This document shows, in pieces, positions 43,114 to 52,252 of a stretch of 64,000 nt of DNA. A program made the position numbers and the translations under genes. The stretch's first letter is position 1, and each line of letters opens with the position of its first letter. Location of the stretch: NCBI GenBank assembly GCA_030950395.1, contig JAUZRP010000002.1:1-64000 (forward strand), in the 5' to 3' direction. The stretch comes from Desulfonauticus sp. GTDB taxonomy: Bacteria; Desulfobacterota; Desulfovibrionia; Desulfovibrionales; Desulfonatronovibrionaceae. Under the pieces are notes generated by a model. It ran no database searches. It was given only the letters and a program-made list of their open reading frames with translations, and was not told the DNA's origin.

Positions 43114-44322
43114 TTAATCAAAAAGCAAGTTAAACATTATTCTGGCATCGTTTAAAGTGTTGGTAATAGATGAACATTCATTCGGTTGGTGGGCAAAACC
43201 CAATAAAGAGGACCAAACTGCTGTAGAATAACCTCTCTTTCTCAAAACAGAAGCAACTGTGCCTCCACCTATACCTACACATCTGGCTTCTTGTTGTAAA
43301 ACCTTTTTAATAGCCCGTTTTAATTTTCTCACAATCAAATCATCTTCTTTGGTGGGACAAGCGGCCTGCTCCTGAAGCACAATCTCGTATTGAATAGAAA
43401 CATTATATTCATCTTCTATTTGTTTCCCTATTAACTTTACTTCTTGTAAAACTCTATCCAGGGGATAATCAGGCAACACTCTTGCATCTATATAAAAAAC
43501 GTCTTTACCAGGAATGGTATTTATGTTGTCAACATTGCTTTCTTTTTTAGTAGGATTAAAAGTAGAATATGGAGGGCAAAATAACTTATCTTTTTTAGGA
43601 AAAATACGATGTAATTTAGACAATTCTAAGATAAAAGCTGAACAAGCAACAAGAGAATTAACCCCTTTATCAGGTACAGAGGCATGACACTGCTTCCCCA
43701 CTACCGTAACCTTTAACCAGAACATACTTTTTTCGGCAATTTCAATCTCCAAACCAGAAGGAACACCATAATCAGGAACTAAAAAAAGATCATTTGAAGA
43801 AAAAATCTCTGCCTGCTGCTCCACTAAAAAATTCAAACCATATTTACTACCTGTCTCCTCATCAGCAACAAACACTAATCCCAAAGAATAATCAGGCACT
43901 AAATTTTGCTCCTTTAGCGCCTTTAAAACCAATAAAGAAGAAACTATGGCCTGATTATTGTCTTCAACTCCCCGTCCGTAGAGCAAATCGCCTTCTACTC
44001 GTAAATCAAAAGGATCACTTTCCCATAAAGAAATATCTCCCTCTGGAACAACATCCAGATGAGAAATAATCCATAATATTTGTTCTCTTTTGCCTTTATA
44101 AATAGAAATAAGATTAGGTCGTTGGCCAGAAGAAACTCTCTGATCTAAGGCATTAAAAAATCTAACCTCAAGACCAAAGTTCTCTTCTATATAGGTAGCT
44201 AGATATAGGGCCTTTTCTTGCTCCCCATCTCCTCCATTTTCAGGAGACATAGCTACCCTTTGGACTAACTCTTTTTGTAAAGCAATAACACTATCTCTAT
44301 AAGACGATATTATCTTGTCCAT
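43114..44322 (-). CDS. M20-family metallopeptidase (dipeptidase/deacylase type)
   Basis: 402 residues with the two-zinc M20 framework: SHLDVVPEGD near residue 89, GRGVEDNNQA near residue 113, VADEETGSKYGL near residue 149 (catalytic Glu-Glu) and a C-terminal His in LLGFAHQPNECS. A dimerisation domain is inserted at about 190-300. The 'M20 family metallo-hydrolase' group covers Xaa-His dipeptidases, ArgE, DapE and DapE-like enzymes; its substrate cannot be fixed. DapE is a possibility given the lysine pathway here, but motifs are not specific. Confidence 0.88.
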   Translation of the reverse strand: MDKIISSYRDSVIALQKELVQRVAMSPENGGDGEQEKALYLATYIEENFGLEVRFFNALDQRVSSGQRPNLISIYKGKREQILWIISHLDVVPEGDISLWESDPFDLRVEGDLLYGRGVEDNNQAIVSSLLVLKALKEQNLVPDYSLGLVFVADEETGSKYGLNFLVEQQAEIFSSNDLFLVPDYGVPSGLEIEIAEKSMFWLKVTVVGKQCHASVPDKGVNSLVACSAFILELSKLHRIFPKKDKLFCPPYSTFNPTKKESNVDNINTIPGKDVFYIDARVLPDYPLDRVLQEVKLIGKQIEDEYNVSIQYEIVLQEQAACPTKEDDLIVRKLKRAIKKVLQQEARCVGIGGGTVASVLRKRGYSTAVWSSLLGFAHQPNECSSITNTLNDARIMFNLLFD

Positions 44323-44375
44323 AAAGAAAACTAAGGGGCAGAAAACAAAAGAAAATTCTACCCCTCCATAAAAAG

Positions 44376-44663
44376 CTACCTGCCCCTTGCAGCTCTTTTA
44401 GAAGCCTTTAATGGGTTCACCTTTACCTTTCCTTCGTTATCTACTACCGCCTTCACATGTGTAGCAAAGTTACAAGCTTTATGAACCCATTTTACTGCAG
44501 GTTCTGGAAAACTTAAACAATATTTTTCTCCAGAAAATTCTTTAATCCTTTCACACCCTTCACATTGCTCTACTACAGGATAACACCTGCCATCTTTATA
44601 AGAGCAACCTTTAGAAGTCATAAAAGCACATTCAAAACCTGGCCTTATAGTTGTACATTTCAT
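44376..44663 (-). CDS. PxxKW-family cysteine-rich protein
   Basis: 95 residues from ATG at 44663, preceded by GAGGAGG; the frame extends to 44702. Eight Cys are arranged in CAFMTSKGC, CYPVVEQCEGC and YCLSFPEPAVKWVHKAC, the last bearing the PxxKW motif that names this small family of sulfate-reducer proteins. Probably binds metal or Fe-S; function unknown. Lies 20 bases after the HesB-like selenoprotein and is probably co-transcribed, suggesting a shared Fe-S or metal role. Confidence 0.85.
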   Translation of the reverse strand: MKCTTIRPGFECAFMTSKGCSYKDGRCYPVVEQCEGCERIKEFSGEKYCLSFPEPAVKWVHKACNFATHVKAVVDNEGKVKVNPLKASKRAARGR

Positions 44664-44683
44664 TATAAATCCTCCTCTCAAAA

Positions 44684-44986
44684 TTATCCGCAAGAAGAAC
44701 AAGAACTACAACTTCCTCCTGTTGAGGGTAAGCTAGATTGCACTACAAACCCCATTTCATTTAAATCTACAACAAACGGAGCCGCACTATCAAATAAAGT
44801 TTGTTCAACCAAAAATGTAAAACCATCTACGTCAAAAACTTTATCGTTTTCTTTTTGCTCATCCAGAGCAAGTGCCAAACGCGGGCCACCTCAACCAGCA
44901 GCCAAATACACCCTAATAGGTGATTTTTCCTGTTGTGCAAAATAACGCTCTAACTGTTCCTTTGCCCTTTTTGTTACAGTAAACAA
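44684..44986 (-). CDS. HesB/IscA-like selenoprotein (UGA decoded as selenocysteine)
   Basis: 100 residues including Sec32. Translation starts at TTG 44986 behind GGAGGTG with a seven-base spacer: MFTVTKRAKEQLERYF, then RVYLAAG-U-GGPRLALALDE, ending GGSCSSCSSCG. The in-frame TGA (44893-44891) falls exactly where HesB-like proteins of this type have Cys or Sec, and both sides keep family sequence, so this is recoding and not a nonsense mutation. A hairpin fitting a bacterial SECIS lies 19 bases downstream. HesB-like selenoproteins are known in sulfate reducers; they are IscA-fold, possibly Fe-S or redox proteins. A track starting after the UGA (44878) gives only the C-terminal 64 residues. Confidence 0.88.
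44855..44871 (-). promoter_or_regulatory. Candidate bacterial SECIS hairpin
   Basis: On the minus strand TTGCTC-TGGAT-GAGCAA forms a 6-bp perfect stem with a five-base apical loop containing UGG. Its 5' end is 19 nt after the UGA of the HesB-like gene, within the spacing used by SelB-dependent SECIS elements. Confidence 0.7.
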
Positions 44987-45216
44987 AATTAACACCTCCA
45001 ATTAAAAATAAAGGATACATAACTAAACTTTATTTATGATTTTGTCAAATTTTTAACCAGCCTGTTCGAAAAAATAATCGACACTTGTATCAGAACCAAC
45101 ACGTAAGTTCGTCCTCTAACAGATAGCTATAACTTCCATTTACTCACAAATTTATACTGACAACCTCTAAAATTTCAGAGAAAAATTTATCTCTCATCCC
45201 CTTAAATGTAGAGGGA
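44987..45216. other. Intergenic stretch upstream of the selenoprotein operon
   Basis: No gene is supported. It should contain the promoter of the HesB-PxxKW pair (reading leftward) and the end of the RluD-CoaE gene. No clear terminator hairpin or tRNA was seen. Confidence 0.35.
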
Positions 45217-46797
45217 TTATAACTTAATTGCCAACAAGCATTTACCAGCCAGATCTTGTAACTTTTTCTTATACTTTTTGACCTTAAATCTCCTTAAAAT
45301 TTTTTTTAAACTATGCACCCGTTTTTTTAACAAGGCAATATCTCCGCTATTATCTAAAATAAAGGCACATTTGAGAAATTTTTTCTCCAACTGCATTTGC
45401 CAGCTATCTATCTGAACAATTTTTTCTTCAGACCATCCTCTAGCCAAAAGAGCTTGCTTTCTTAGGACCTCAGGTCTAAAAATTCCCACCAACACTGTGG
45501 GAAATGGTTCTGATGTAAAGCTCCCTTCCAAATAAGCAGGTATATCTCCCACAATCAAAGCATATTTTCTATGTTGTCTTACAAAATCCAGCCACTTGCC
45601 AAAAACTATAGGATAGATTTGTTTTTGCAATTCTAATCTCCAATTTGAAATTAAAAGATAATTAAACAAAACATTTTTATCTACCTCTCCCTGATCATTT
45701 AAAATATTATCTCCAAACAATCGTCTCAGAATAAAATAACCATCTCCATCTTTTTGATACAAATTATGCACTACTTTATCAGCTTCAAAAAACTCATCCA
45801 CCAACATTTTGGCCACCATAGTTTTTCCACTGCCAGGAAGTCCTTGTAAAATCACAATAAGAGGCTCTTTTAAAAGAAACAACAAGGCTCTTTTAAAATC
45901 TGGTGGCAATTCACTTCTAAAAGTTCTAACTTTTCCGTCTCTATAAGGGAAACTCAAAAAAGCAGCATGCAACATCTGACGTTGAACAAGTTTTTTTAAC
46001 AACCTCTCCCTTGTTCCAGATCCAGTTATTTCTCCACCATAAACTTTATCTCCTAAAATAGGATGGCCTATAAACTTAAGATGTACTCTAATCTGATGGG
46101 TGCGACCAGTAAAAATTTGCACCTGCAATAAACTATATTCTCCATCTGTCCACAACACCTTATAAGCGCTTTTGGCGATCTTGCCTTTTTTTTTTACAAC
46201 AGCCATCTTGGTCTTGTTTTTGGGATCCCGGCCGATAAAGGTCTCAATCACCCCTTCTTGTTTGTCTAACTTACCTTTTACCAAGGCCAGATAAATTTTA
46301 GAAACTTTTCTAGAAGAAAATAAGTCTGACAAATATTCCCTTGTGCTTTCTTTTAAAGCAACCACAAGCAGGCCAGTAGTATCTTTGTCCAAACGGTGGA
46401 CAATGCCTGGTCTTTCTCCAGAAATATTTTTTAATTGGGGAAAATGATAAAGTAAAAAATTAACCAGAGTACTATCTTCAATAGATGCTCCTGGATGGAC
46501 AGCCACATAAGGAGGTTTATCTACAACTATAAAGTCTTCTTCCTCATGAATTACATTAACGTTTCCCTTTACTGATTCCAGCTGATTAACAGGCTCTGAA
46601 AATCTAAATGTTATAATATCTCCAGATTTCAACCGATAGGAAGACTTTAATTGAACCTTTTGGTTAACCTTGCAACAACCCTGCTTTAATTGCTTAGTAA
46701 TTTGACTTCTAATAACACCTGTTTTTTGACTCAAAAATACATCAAGACGAATTCCCTGATCCGATTCTGAAACTTCATATCTCTCTATATTATTCAC
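45217..46797 (-). CDS. Fusion of RluA-family pseudouridine synthase and dephospho-CoA kinase
   Basis: 526 residues. N-terminal half (1 to about 310): an S4 RNA-binding domain (RLDVFLSQKTGVIRSQITK) and an RluD-type catalytic domain with HRLDKDTTGLLVVAL (catalytic Asp) and FTGRTHQIRVHLKFIGHPIL. C-terminal half (about 315-526): a CoaE-like P-loop GLPGSGKTMVAKML, FEADKVVHNLYQ and EKKFLKCAFILDNSGD. The first makes pseudouridine in 23S rRNA, the second makes CoA. The CoaE P-loop reads GLPGSGKT, where stand-alone CoaE has GxxGsGKS. Such a fusion has been annotated in Desulfovibrio-like genomes as far as I recall. No second coaE is in view. Confidence 0.88.
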   Translation of the reverse strand: MNNIERYEVSESDQGIRLDVFLSQKTGVIRSQITKQLKQGCCKVNQKVQLKSSYRLKSGDIITFRFSEPVNQLESVKGNVNVIHEEEDFIVVDKPPYVAVHPGASIEDSTLVNFLLYHFPQLKNISGERPGIVHRLDKDTTGLLVVALKESTREYLSDLFSSRKVSKIYLALVKGKLDKQEGVIETFIGRDPKNKTKMAVVKKKGKIAKSAYKVLWTDGEYSLLQVQIFTGRTHQIRVHLKFIGHPILGDKVYGGEITGSGTRERLLKKLVQRQMLHAAFLSFPYRDGKVRTFRSELPPDFKRALLFLLKEPLIVILQGLPGSGKTMVAKMLVDEFFEADKVVHNLYQKDGDGYFILRRLFGDNILNDQGEVDKNVLFNYLLISNWRLELQKQIYPIVFGKWLDFVRQHRKYALIVGDIPAYLEGSFTSEPFPTVLVGIFRPEVLRKQALLARGWSEEKIVQIDSWQMQLEKKFLKCAFILDNSGDIALLKKRVHSLKKILRRFKVKKYKKKLQDLAGKCLLAIKL

Positions 46798-46889
46798 TTT
46801 TAAAAACCATCTAAATAAACCTTATAAACACCAAATTCCTCTTTGATTTAAATTATTTAATCCCAATTAAATATTTAATGACCCTATCC

Positions 46890-47774
46890 TTAAGAAAACA
46901 CCAACTGCGTTCCAATACCACATTTAGTAAACATTTCTAAAATAATAGAATTTTCTAATCTACCATCAATAATATGAGTCTTTTTCACTCCATAATTTAA
47001 AGCCTCTAAACAACATTGTATTTTAGGCAACATTCCGCCTTTAATAACACCTTGCTCCATTAAATGCAGACTTTGTTTCAAAGTTAAAGTTGAGATAATT
47101 TTCCCCTCTTCATCCAACACTCCAGGAACATCTGTCAATAAAATCAACTTAGAGGCTTTTAAACTAGAAGCAATGGAACTGGCGACAAAATCGGCATTAA
47201 TATTATAAGTTTCTCCTGCATCATCTACACCCACGGGAGCTATAATAGGGATAAAGCCATCTTTTTGCAAAGAATTAATCAAAGAGACATTTACCGAGAC
47301 AACCTCTCCTACTTTACCTAAATCTATAATTTCTGGAGGAGCATCTTGTTTATCTATGACCATCTCTAGTTTTCTAGCTTTTAATAAAAAGCCATCCTTA
47401 CCTGACAGCCCCACAGCTTTACCGCCATTTAAATTGATAAGGTTTACAATTTCTTTATTTACTTTGCCCACTAAAACCATTTCTACTACATCCATTGTGG
47501 CTTCATCAGTAACCCTAAATCCTTGCTTAAATTCAGAACGAATCTGCAACTGAGACAACATGTTGCCTATCTGAGGTCCACCACCATGCACTATTACAGG
47601 ATTAACGCCTATATACTTCAATAAAACAACGTTTAAAGCAAAACTTTTTTTCAAATTTTCATCTATCATTGCATGGCCACCATATTTTATAACCACGGTC
47701 TGACCATAAAATTCCTTTATATAGGGCAAAGCTTCAAGTAAAATCCTGGCCTTTAACTTCTCTTGCTCCATCAA
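46890..47774 (-). CDS. argB: Acetylglutamate kinase
   Basis: 294-residue amino-acid kinase of arginine synthesis, phosphorylating N-acetylglutamate. KYGGHAMID near residue 25, [11 protein letters not shown] near residue 60, [15 protein letters not shown] near residue 193 and [15 protein letters not shown] near residue 245 are all present. The N-terminal segment before KYGGHAM (about 24 residues) resembles the arginine-sensitive hexameric form, so feedback inhibition is likely. No other arg genes nearby. Confidence 0.97.
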   Translation of the reverse strand: MMEQEKLKARILLEALPYIKEFYGQTVVIKYGGHAMIDENLKKSFALNVVLLKYIGVNPVIVHGGGPQIGNMLSQLQIRSEFKQGFRVTDEATMDVVEMVLVGKVNKEIVNLINLNGGKAVGLSGKDGFLLKARKLEMVIDKQDAPPEIIDLGKVGEVVSVNVSLINSLQKDGFIPIIAPVGVDDAGETYNINADFVASSIASSLKASKLILLTDVPGVLDEEGKIISTLTLKQSLHLMEQGVIKGGMLPKIQCCLEALNYGVKKTHIIDGRLENSIILEMFTKCGIGTQLVFS

Positions 47775-47843
47775 TTAAACTCCTTGTTCCCTAAAATTTC
47801 TCTCCCAAAATTTAAATTGGTTAAATTAAATTTTTTTCATCAA

Positions 47844-48272
47844 CTAAAATAAATGGGATGGAACATTTTTCAATCTTTCTTCTGCAGCTTTAAAATAGAT
47901 AGGATCAATTTCAATGCCTATAAATTTTCTCTTCATTTCTAAAGCAGCTACCCCTGTTGAACCTACTCCCATGAAGGGGTCCAATATAGTATCTCCTTCA
48001 TTACTGGCTATTTTTATCAAATGTTTTAAAAGAGCTACTGGTTTTTGAGTAGGATGTTTTGGATTTTTAAGCCGTTCTGGCCCCATACAGATGGGAGATT
48101 CAAAAAAATTATGCATCTCGCTTTGTTTACCAAAATTCCACGTATGCCCTTTATTCCACATACAAACAATTAACTCACAGCTATTTAAAAAACCTGCTTT
48201 TCTAAATTTTGGCACAGGATTTGTTTTATGCCAAACAAAAAACTGAAACGCAACACTTACTAAAATTAGGCC
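47844..48272 (-). pseudogene. C-terminal fragment of a DNA methyltransferase (DNA_methylase N4/N6 type)
   Basis: Only the C-terminal third remains: VWHKTNPVPKFRKAGFLNSCE, a conserved block before 'E.i..w.kg', then NPKHPTQKPVALLKHLIKI and the AdoMet motif DPFMGVGSTGVAAL with FIGIEID at the end. This is the beta-class order in which the catalytic DPPY box is N-terminal and here absent. In the same frame a TGA closes the reading at 48273-48275. The 123-residue frame starting at 48215 is thus a truncated product, and without DPPY it cannot methylate. A relic of a lost restriction system. Confidence 0.75.
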
Positions 48273-48327
48273 TCAAATAGCTTCGAACTTAATACTTAAA
48301 CTCTACTTACTTAACAACTACTAAGTA

Positions 48328-48840
48328 TTACATTTTATATTTTGTTAAATGAGCATCATATTTTTCTAAAATTTCAGACCATTTTTTACTTTCACTATCG
48401 GTTAAAATCTCCTCACCTTCTCTAGGAAATAACTTATCTGCCTCTAATAATAATTCTTTTTTAACCATTATTTTTACCTTTTCCCTCAAAGCCAAAGCAA
48501 TAGCATCAGAAGGTCTGCTATCAATAGATAATATTTGATGATTATGACTGATCATTAATCTAGCAAAATAAGTAGAATCTTTTATATCCATAATTTGCAC
48601 TTCTTCTAATTTGCCTCCCATCTCTCTAATCACCTGCAAACAAAGATCATGAGTTAAAGGACGAGGAGTCTTTACTTCATTTAAAGGAATAGAAATAGCC
48701 ATAGCTTCTAAGGCCCCTATCCAAATAGGTAGCACGTACTTTTCCTCTTCATCTTTTAAAATTATCAAAGGATTTTTAGTATTTTCATCCAGAGCCAACC
48801 CAAATACCTTCATCTCTATAAACATATCTATCTCCTTCAC
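48328..48840 (-). CDS. Bifunctional nuclease (BFN/DUF151) family protein
   Basis: 170 residues with the DUF151 core: KNPLIILKDEEEKYVLPIWIG near residue 22, 'EAMAISIPL' and RPLTHDL near residue 60, and SIDSRPSDAIALALR near residue 105. A plant homologue has RNase/DNase activity and a mycobacterial one regulates sulfur assimilation; the bacterial function is not settled. Located downstream of miaB with one small gene between, a common arrangement in this group. Confidence 0.9.
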   Translation of the reverse strand: MKEIDMFIEMKVFGLALDENTKNPLIILKDEEEKYVLPIWIGALEAMAISIPLNEVKTPRPLTHDLCLQVIREMGGKLEEVQIMDIKDSTYFARLMISHNHQILSIDSRPSDAIALALREKVKIMVKKELLLEADKLFPREGEEILTDSESKKWSEILEKYDAHLTKYKM

Positions 48841-48881
48841 CCCTTATTTTTTTATTAAAAATACCTACAACTTTTTTGACC

Positions 48882-49238
48882 TTACCTCTGGCCACTTAAA
48901 ATAAGTCTTTTCACTTCTTGAGGCAACTCAATCTTTGCCTCCAACTCACTAAAAACAGATTGCATTTCTTGTAAAGAAATATTCATTTCAAGTGGCAAAT
49001 AATCTGAAGTAAGTATAACTTTTTTATCAAATTGCAACATAAATTCACAGGGAATACAAAAATCTTTATCTTGTAAATGTTTTTGCCATAAATTATATAT
49101 AATTTCTTCTTTTGTATCCTGAGTAAGAAATATTACTTTTTGTTTTGCATCGTATAAAAAAATATAGTCTTTTTTATCTTTTATAAAAACAACTATATAA
49201 TATTCACTATCTTTTAATATTTCCTTTACTTCTATCAA
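48882..49238 (-). CDS. Hypothetical protein between miaB and the DUF151 gene
   Basis: 118 residues, no family recognised. Predicted mixed alpha/beta, no signal peptide or membrane helix; starts MIEVKEILKDSEYYIVVFIK and ends PQEVKRLILSGQR. Twelve bases after the miaB stop, with ATG inside a run that could use AATT-rich context only; likely translated with miaB. Conserved gene position would be the main support for its reality. Confidence 0.6.
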   Translation of the reverse strand: MIEVKEILKDSEYYIVVFIKDKKDYIFLYDAKQKVIFLTQDTKEEIIYNLWQKHLQDKDFCIPCEFMLQFDKKVILTSDYLPLEMNISLQEMQSVFSELEAKIELPQEVKRLILSGQR

Positions 49239-49249
49239 TTTTAATACCT

Positions 49250-50584
49250 CTACAATATATTTAACACTTTGCCCAACAAAGAATGTTTTTTAGCTTCCAC
49301 AATCTTTACGTGAACCAATTCACAGGCCAAAGTCTGCTCATCTATTTGGACATTTACTACCCTATTCCATAAATCTCTTCCTCTAAAAGTTCGGTTTTCT
49401 AATTTTGAATCAAATTTAACATTCTCCAATAAAATCTCTTCCTTTTCTCCTACTCTAGCCATATATTTTTTTTGAGTAATTTTTTCCTGTAATTCTTGCA
49501 ATTCTACAAGACGCTCTTGTTTTTCTGGCTCTGGAACTTTATTGGCCATCTTTTCTGCCCTGGTTCCAGGTCTATCCGAATATTTAAAAGAATAGGCATT
49601 TTCAAATTCGATCAAACGTAACATGTCTAAAGTTTGCTCAAAGTCATCTCTTGTTTCTCCTGGGAAACCCACTATCAGATCAGTAGAAAAAGCCATATCC
49701 GGCCTAATTTTTCTTAACTGCTCCACAAGAGACAAATACTTTTCTCTTGTATATTTACGCCCCATTTTTTTTAAAATCTTATTGGATCCCACCTGTAGAG
49801 GCAAATGCAAATGTGGACACAAAACGTCTAGTTCTCCAAATAAATAAATTAGCTCTTTAGACAAATCTTTTGGATGAGAAGTAGTAAAACGAAGTCGCTT
49901 TAATCCTTTTATTTTAGCAACATCTTTTAATAATTCCACAAAGCTGGTGCCGTCCCCAAACTTATCCTGACCATAGCTATTTACGTTTTGACCCAATAAA
50001 ACAATCTCTTTTGCTCCTCTTTCCACAAATTCTATACATTCACTAAGCACAGCATCTTTTGTCCGTGATTTTTGACGCCCTCTTGTAAAAGGCACGATAC
50101 AATAAGCACAAAAATTATCACACCCCTGCATTATATTGATAAAAACACTTGCTGGAGCCTTTTCAGGAAAAACTTTTTCCCGTTCTGGATAAAACTCTTC
50201 AAAAGAAATTAAACTAATCTTTTTTTGAGGATAGACAATTAACTGACCTATAACATCAGGAACCATATAAATCCCATCTGTCCCAAAGACCAAACGCACA
50301 TAAGGAAAACGCTCAAAAAAACCCATGCCCACCTGTTGGGCCACACAACCACCAATACCTACAAAAAAATTGGCATTTTTCCTCCAGATGCTTCTTAATC
50401 TTCCAACTTCACTATACACCTTTTGCTCTGGCTTTTGACGCACACTACAAGTATTAAAGAGCACAAAATCTGCTTCATCTGGGTTTGAAGTAAATTCGTA
50501 ACCTCTTTTACGCAAAGCCAAACATAACCAATTAGAATCAGCAACATTCATCTGACAGCCAAACGTAATAATACTAAATTTCAT
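49250..50584 (-). CDS. miaB: tRNA-2-methylthio-N6-dimethylallyladenosine synthase
   Basis: 444 residues from ATG at 50584, where the conserved 'MKFSIITFGCQMNVADS' begins; the frame runs on to 50623 with no RBS advantage. Radical-SAM methylthiotransferase: first cluster Cys in FGCQMN, NTCSVRQ and GGCVAQQ; radical-SAM triad in QGCDNFCAYCIVPFTRGR; C-terminal TRAM domain. Modifies A37 of tRNAs reading UNN codons. The start lies inside the 3' end of the kinase gene (overlap of 11 bases). Confidence 0.97.
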   Translation of the reverse strand: MKFSIITFGCQMNVADSNWLCLALRKRGYEFTSNPDEADFVLFNTCSVRQKPEQKVYSEVGRLRSIWRKNANFFVGIGGCVAQQVGMGFFERFPYVRLVFGTDGIYMVPDVIGQLIVYPQKKISLISFEEFYPEREKVFPEKAPASVFINIMQGCDNFCAYCIVPFTRGRQKSRTKDAVLSECIEFVERGAKEIVLLGQNVNSYGQDKFGDGTSFVELLKDVAKIKGLKRLRFTTSHPKDLSKELIYLFGELDVLCPHLHLPLQVGSNKILKKMGRKYTREKYLSLVEQLRKIRPDMAFSTDLIVGFPGETRDDFEQTLDMLRLIEFENAYSFKYSDRPGTRAEKMANKVPEPEKQERLVELQELQEKITQKKYMARVGEKEEILLENVKFDSKLENRTFRGRDLWNRVVNVQIDEQTLACELVHVKIVEAKKHSLLGKVLNIL

Positions 50585-51164
50585 CTGAACAAACCTGATC
50601 CAGCCATTTTTGAATAAAATCAAAAACCTGTTTTTTAGCTTCCTCTACGTCTAATTTATCGTTTTCTAAGACAAATTCCGCATAAGGGCTTTCTTCAAAT
50701 TCTACATCTACTCCAATAACTTCTCCCAATCCCGGAAATTGCTTGCCTGTTTTTTTTCTTTCCAAAGCTTTGGCATATAGACCGGCCATAACCTGCCCCT
50801 GAGGTCTTGTGGACTCTCTTTGCATAGCAGTTTCCAAAGAACACTTAATAAATATTTCAGCAAAAGGTGTAAACCGTTGTCTCACCCTCTCACGAAACCA
50901 TCTTTTGTAAGCCGCAGCATCCAAAACCACCCCCTTCCCTTGTTTGGCCAAACAAATGGCTTCATCTCCAAACATTGTATAGGCCAATTCTCTTTCTTCT
51001 TTGGTATAACTAGGATTGGGAAAGTATTCTTTTCTCTTTACATCCATTTCTAAATAGACAATATCTTGGTTTCTCTTATACTGTAAAAAATCTACTGCTG
51101 CTCTAGCTAATGTAGATTTACCACTTCCAGGTAAACCCACAAACCAAATTATCCAACCCCTCAT
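50574..51164 (-). CDS. Adenylyl-sulfate kinase-like P-loop kinase
   Basis: 196 residues from ATG at 51164 (GAGGAT upstream; the frame reaches a GTG at 51176). Walker A GLPGSGKSTLA is at residues 9-19. The overall plan resembles APS kinase (CysC), but the DLS-x-x-R PAPS loop is replaced by DAAAYKRWFRERVRQ. In sulfate reducers a separate APS kinase serves assimilation; a divergent substrate is equally possible since the phosphotransferase gene upstream is coupled to it. Confidence 0.75.
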   Translation of the reverse strand: MRGWIIWFVGLPGSGKSTLARAAVDFLQYKRNQDIVYLEMDVKRKEYFPNPSYTKEERELAYTMFGDEAICLAKQGKGVVLDAAAYKRWFRERVRQRFTPFAEIFIKCSLETAMQRESTRPQGQVMAGLYAKALERKKTGKQFPGLGEVIGVDVEFEESPYAEFVLENDKLDVEEAKKQVFDFIQKWLDQVCSDEI

Positions 51165-51172
51165 ATCTATCC

Positions 51173-52252
51173 TCACTCCATGTATTTATTGATATTAGCA
51201 TAATCAAAAACATCCTCATCTAAAACATTTTTCAAAAATCTAAATAAACCTTCTCGAACCGCTTTTGGATGATTAGGATACCATTCTGGAGAGGCAATAA
51301 CCAATCCTCTAAAAACATAAAAAGGAGCAATTACTTTTAATATTTCTTTATCATTAGTTAAAGAAAGATATTCATCCCAAAAAGTTAAATACAACTTTTC
51401 AAAATTTCCAGTCAATCTTGGTTCTTCATAAAGTCCAAACAATAAATAATTGCAACTCATAGTAGAAACATCATCAGCAGGTTCGCCCCATTCCCCTCTA
51501 CTTCTATCCAAAACAATAAAGTCTAGATCTTCTTGAATTAATACGTTCCAAGGATGAAAATCTCCATGCACCACACTTAAACGATGGCTAAAGGATTTTA
51601 ACTTCCAGCGCCAATCAATGAGCTTTTTCTCTAACTCTTGAAAATCAGCAGGACTAAAAAAAGAATAAGGATGGGGATAAGCATCAATCAGCCCCCAAAT
51701 ACACTCTGAATGTCCAATCAAATCTCTTATCCTTCTATAATATAAATCCTTATCCTCTTTTTTAGTGCTATGAATTCTTGCCAACCAGCGAGCAAATTTT
51801 TTGGCTAATTCAAAATCACTATTCCGCACATCACCTTTTCTAATTCTTTCTAAATCTAAAAAATAATCATAACCTGCAACTTTTTCGGTCAAAAGAAAAA
51901 ACTCTTCAGGTTGATCCACTGGCACTAACTGGCCATCCTTTCTTAAATACCCAAGCCCCACAGTAGGAACATGTTTTTCCATACGACCTGCACATTCATA
52001 TTGAAACATCAAAATAGCTGCCCTATCCCAATAAAATTGATGACCATATTTATCCCCTTTCATAGTAGAAAAAACCACAGATCTTGGCGCACCATCTAAT
52101 TCAAAGTGAATAAGTAGAGGTTTTCCATACCCAAAATCTTTCATCCCCTGCTCATCCAAAGAACCAATTTCACCCACCCCAGTTAGCCTAACATTTTCTC
52201 CAAAAGCCTGTTTTAAATATGCTTCTAATTGTTCCAGACCTATCTCTTTCAT
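51173..52252 (-). CDS. APH/choline-kinase-fold phosphotransferase
   Basis: 359 residues. C-terminal kinase motifs: SVVHGDFHPWNVLIQ near residue 240 (Brenner motif with catalytic Asp) and FIVLDRSRGEWGEPADDVS (Mg-binding Asp). N-terminal nucleotide-binding lobe is weakly defined. Related to aminoglycoside/homoserine kinases but no specificity can be read. Its stop and the next gene's start are within a few bases, and its ATG follows cutA's stop directly, so kinase, phosphotransferase, and cutA form an operon. Confidence 0.82.
   Translation of the reverse strand: MKEIGLEQLEAYLKQAFGENVRLTGVGEIGSLDEQGMKDFGYGKPLLIHFELDGAPRSVVFSTMKGDKYGHQFYWDRAAILMFQYECAGRMEKHVPTVGLGYLRKDGQLVPVDQPEEFFLLTEKVAGYDYFLDLERIRKGDVRNSDFELAKKFARWLARIHSTKKEDKDLYYRRIRDLIGHSECIWGLIDAYPHPYSFFSPADFQELEKKLIDWRWKLKSFSHRLSVVHGDFHPWNVLIQEDLDFIVLDRSRGEWGEPADDVSTMSCNYLLFGLYEEPRLTGNFEKLYLTFWDEYLSLTNDKEILKVIAPFYVFRGLVIASPEWYPNHPKAVREGLFRFLKNVLDEDVFDYANINKYME

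Noticed and set aside
43794-44069. Plus-strand open frame within the M20 peptidase gene
   Set aside because: Antisense shadow with no family features or start signal.
44684-44878. 64-residue stand-alone gene
   Set aside because: It is the C-terminal part of the HesB-like selenoprotein after the UGA; the true start is the TTG at 44986.
48246-48255. AACGCAACA near the methylase fragment as another copy of the IS end
   Set aside because: Orientation and neighbouring coding sequence do not fit an element end; one mismatch and no transposase nearby.
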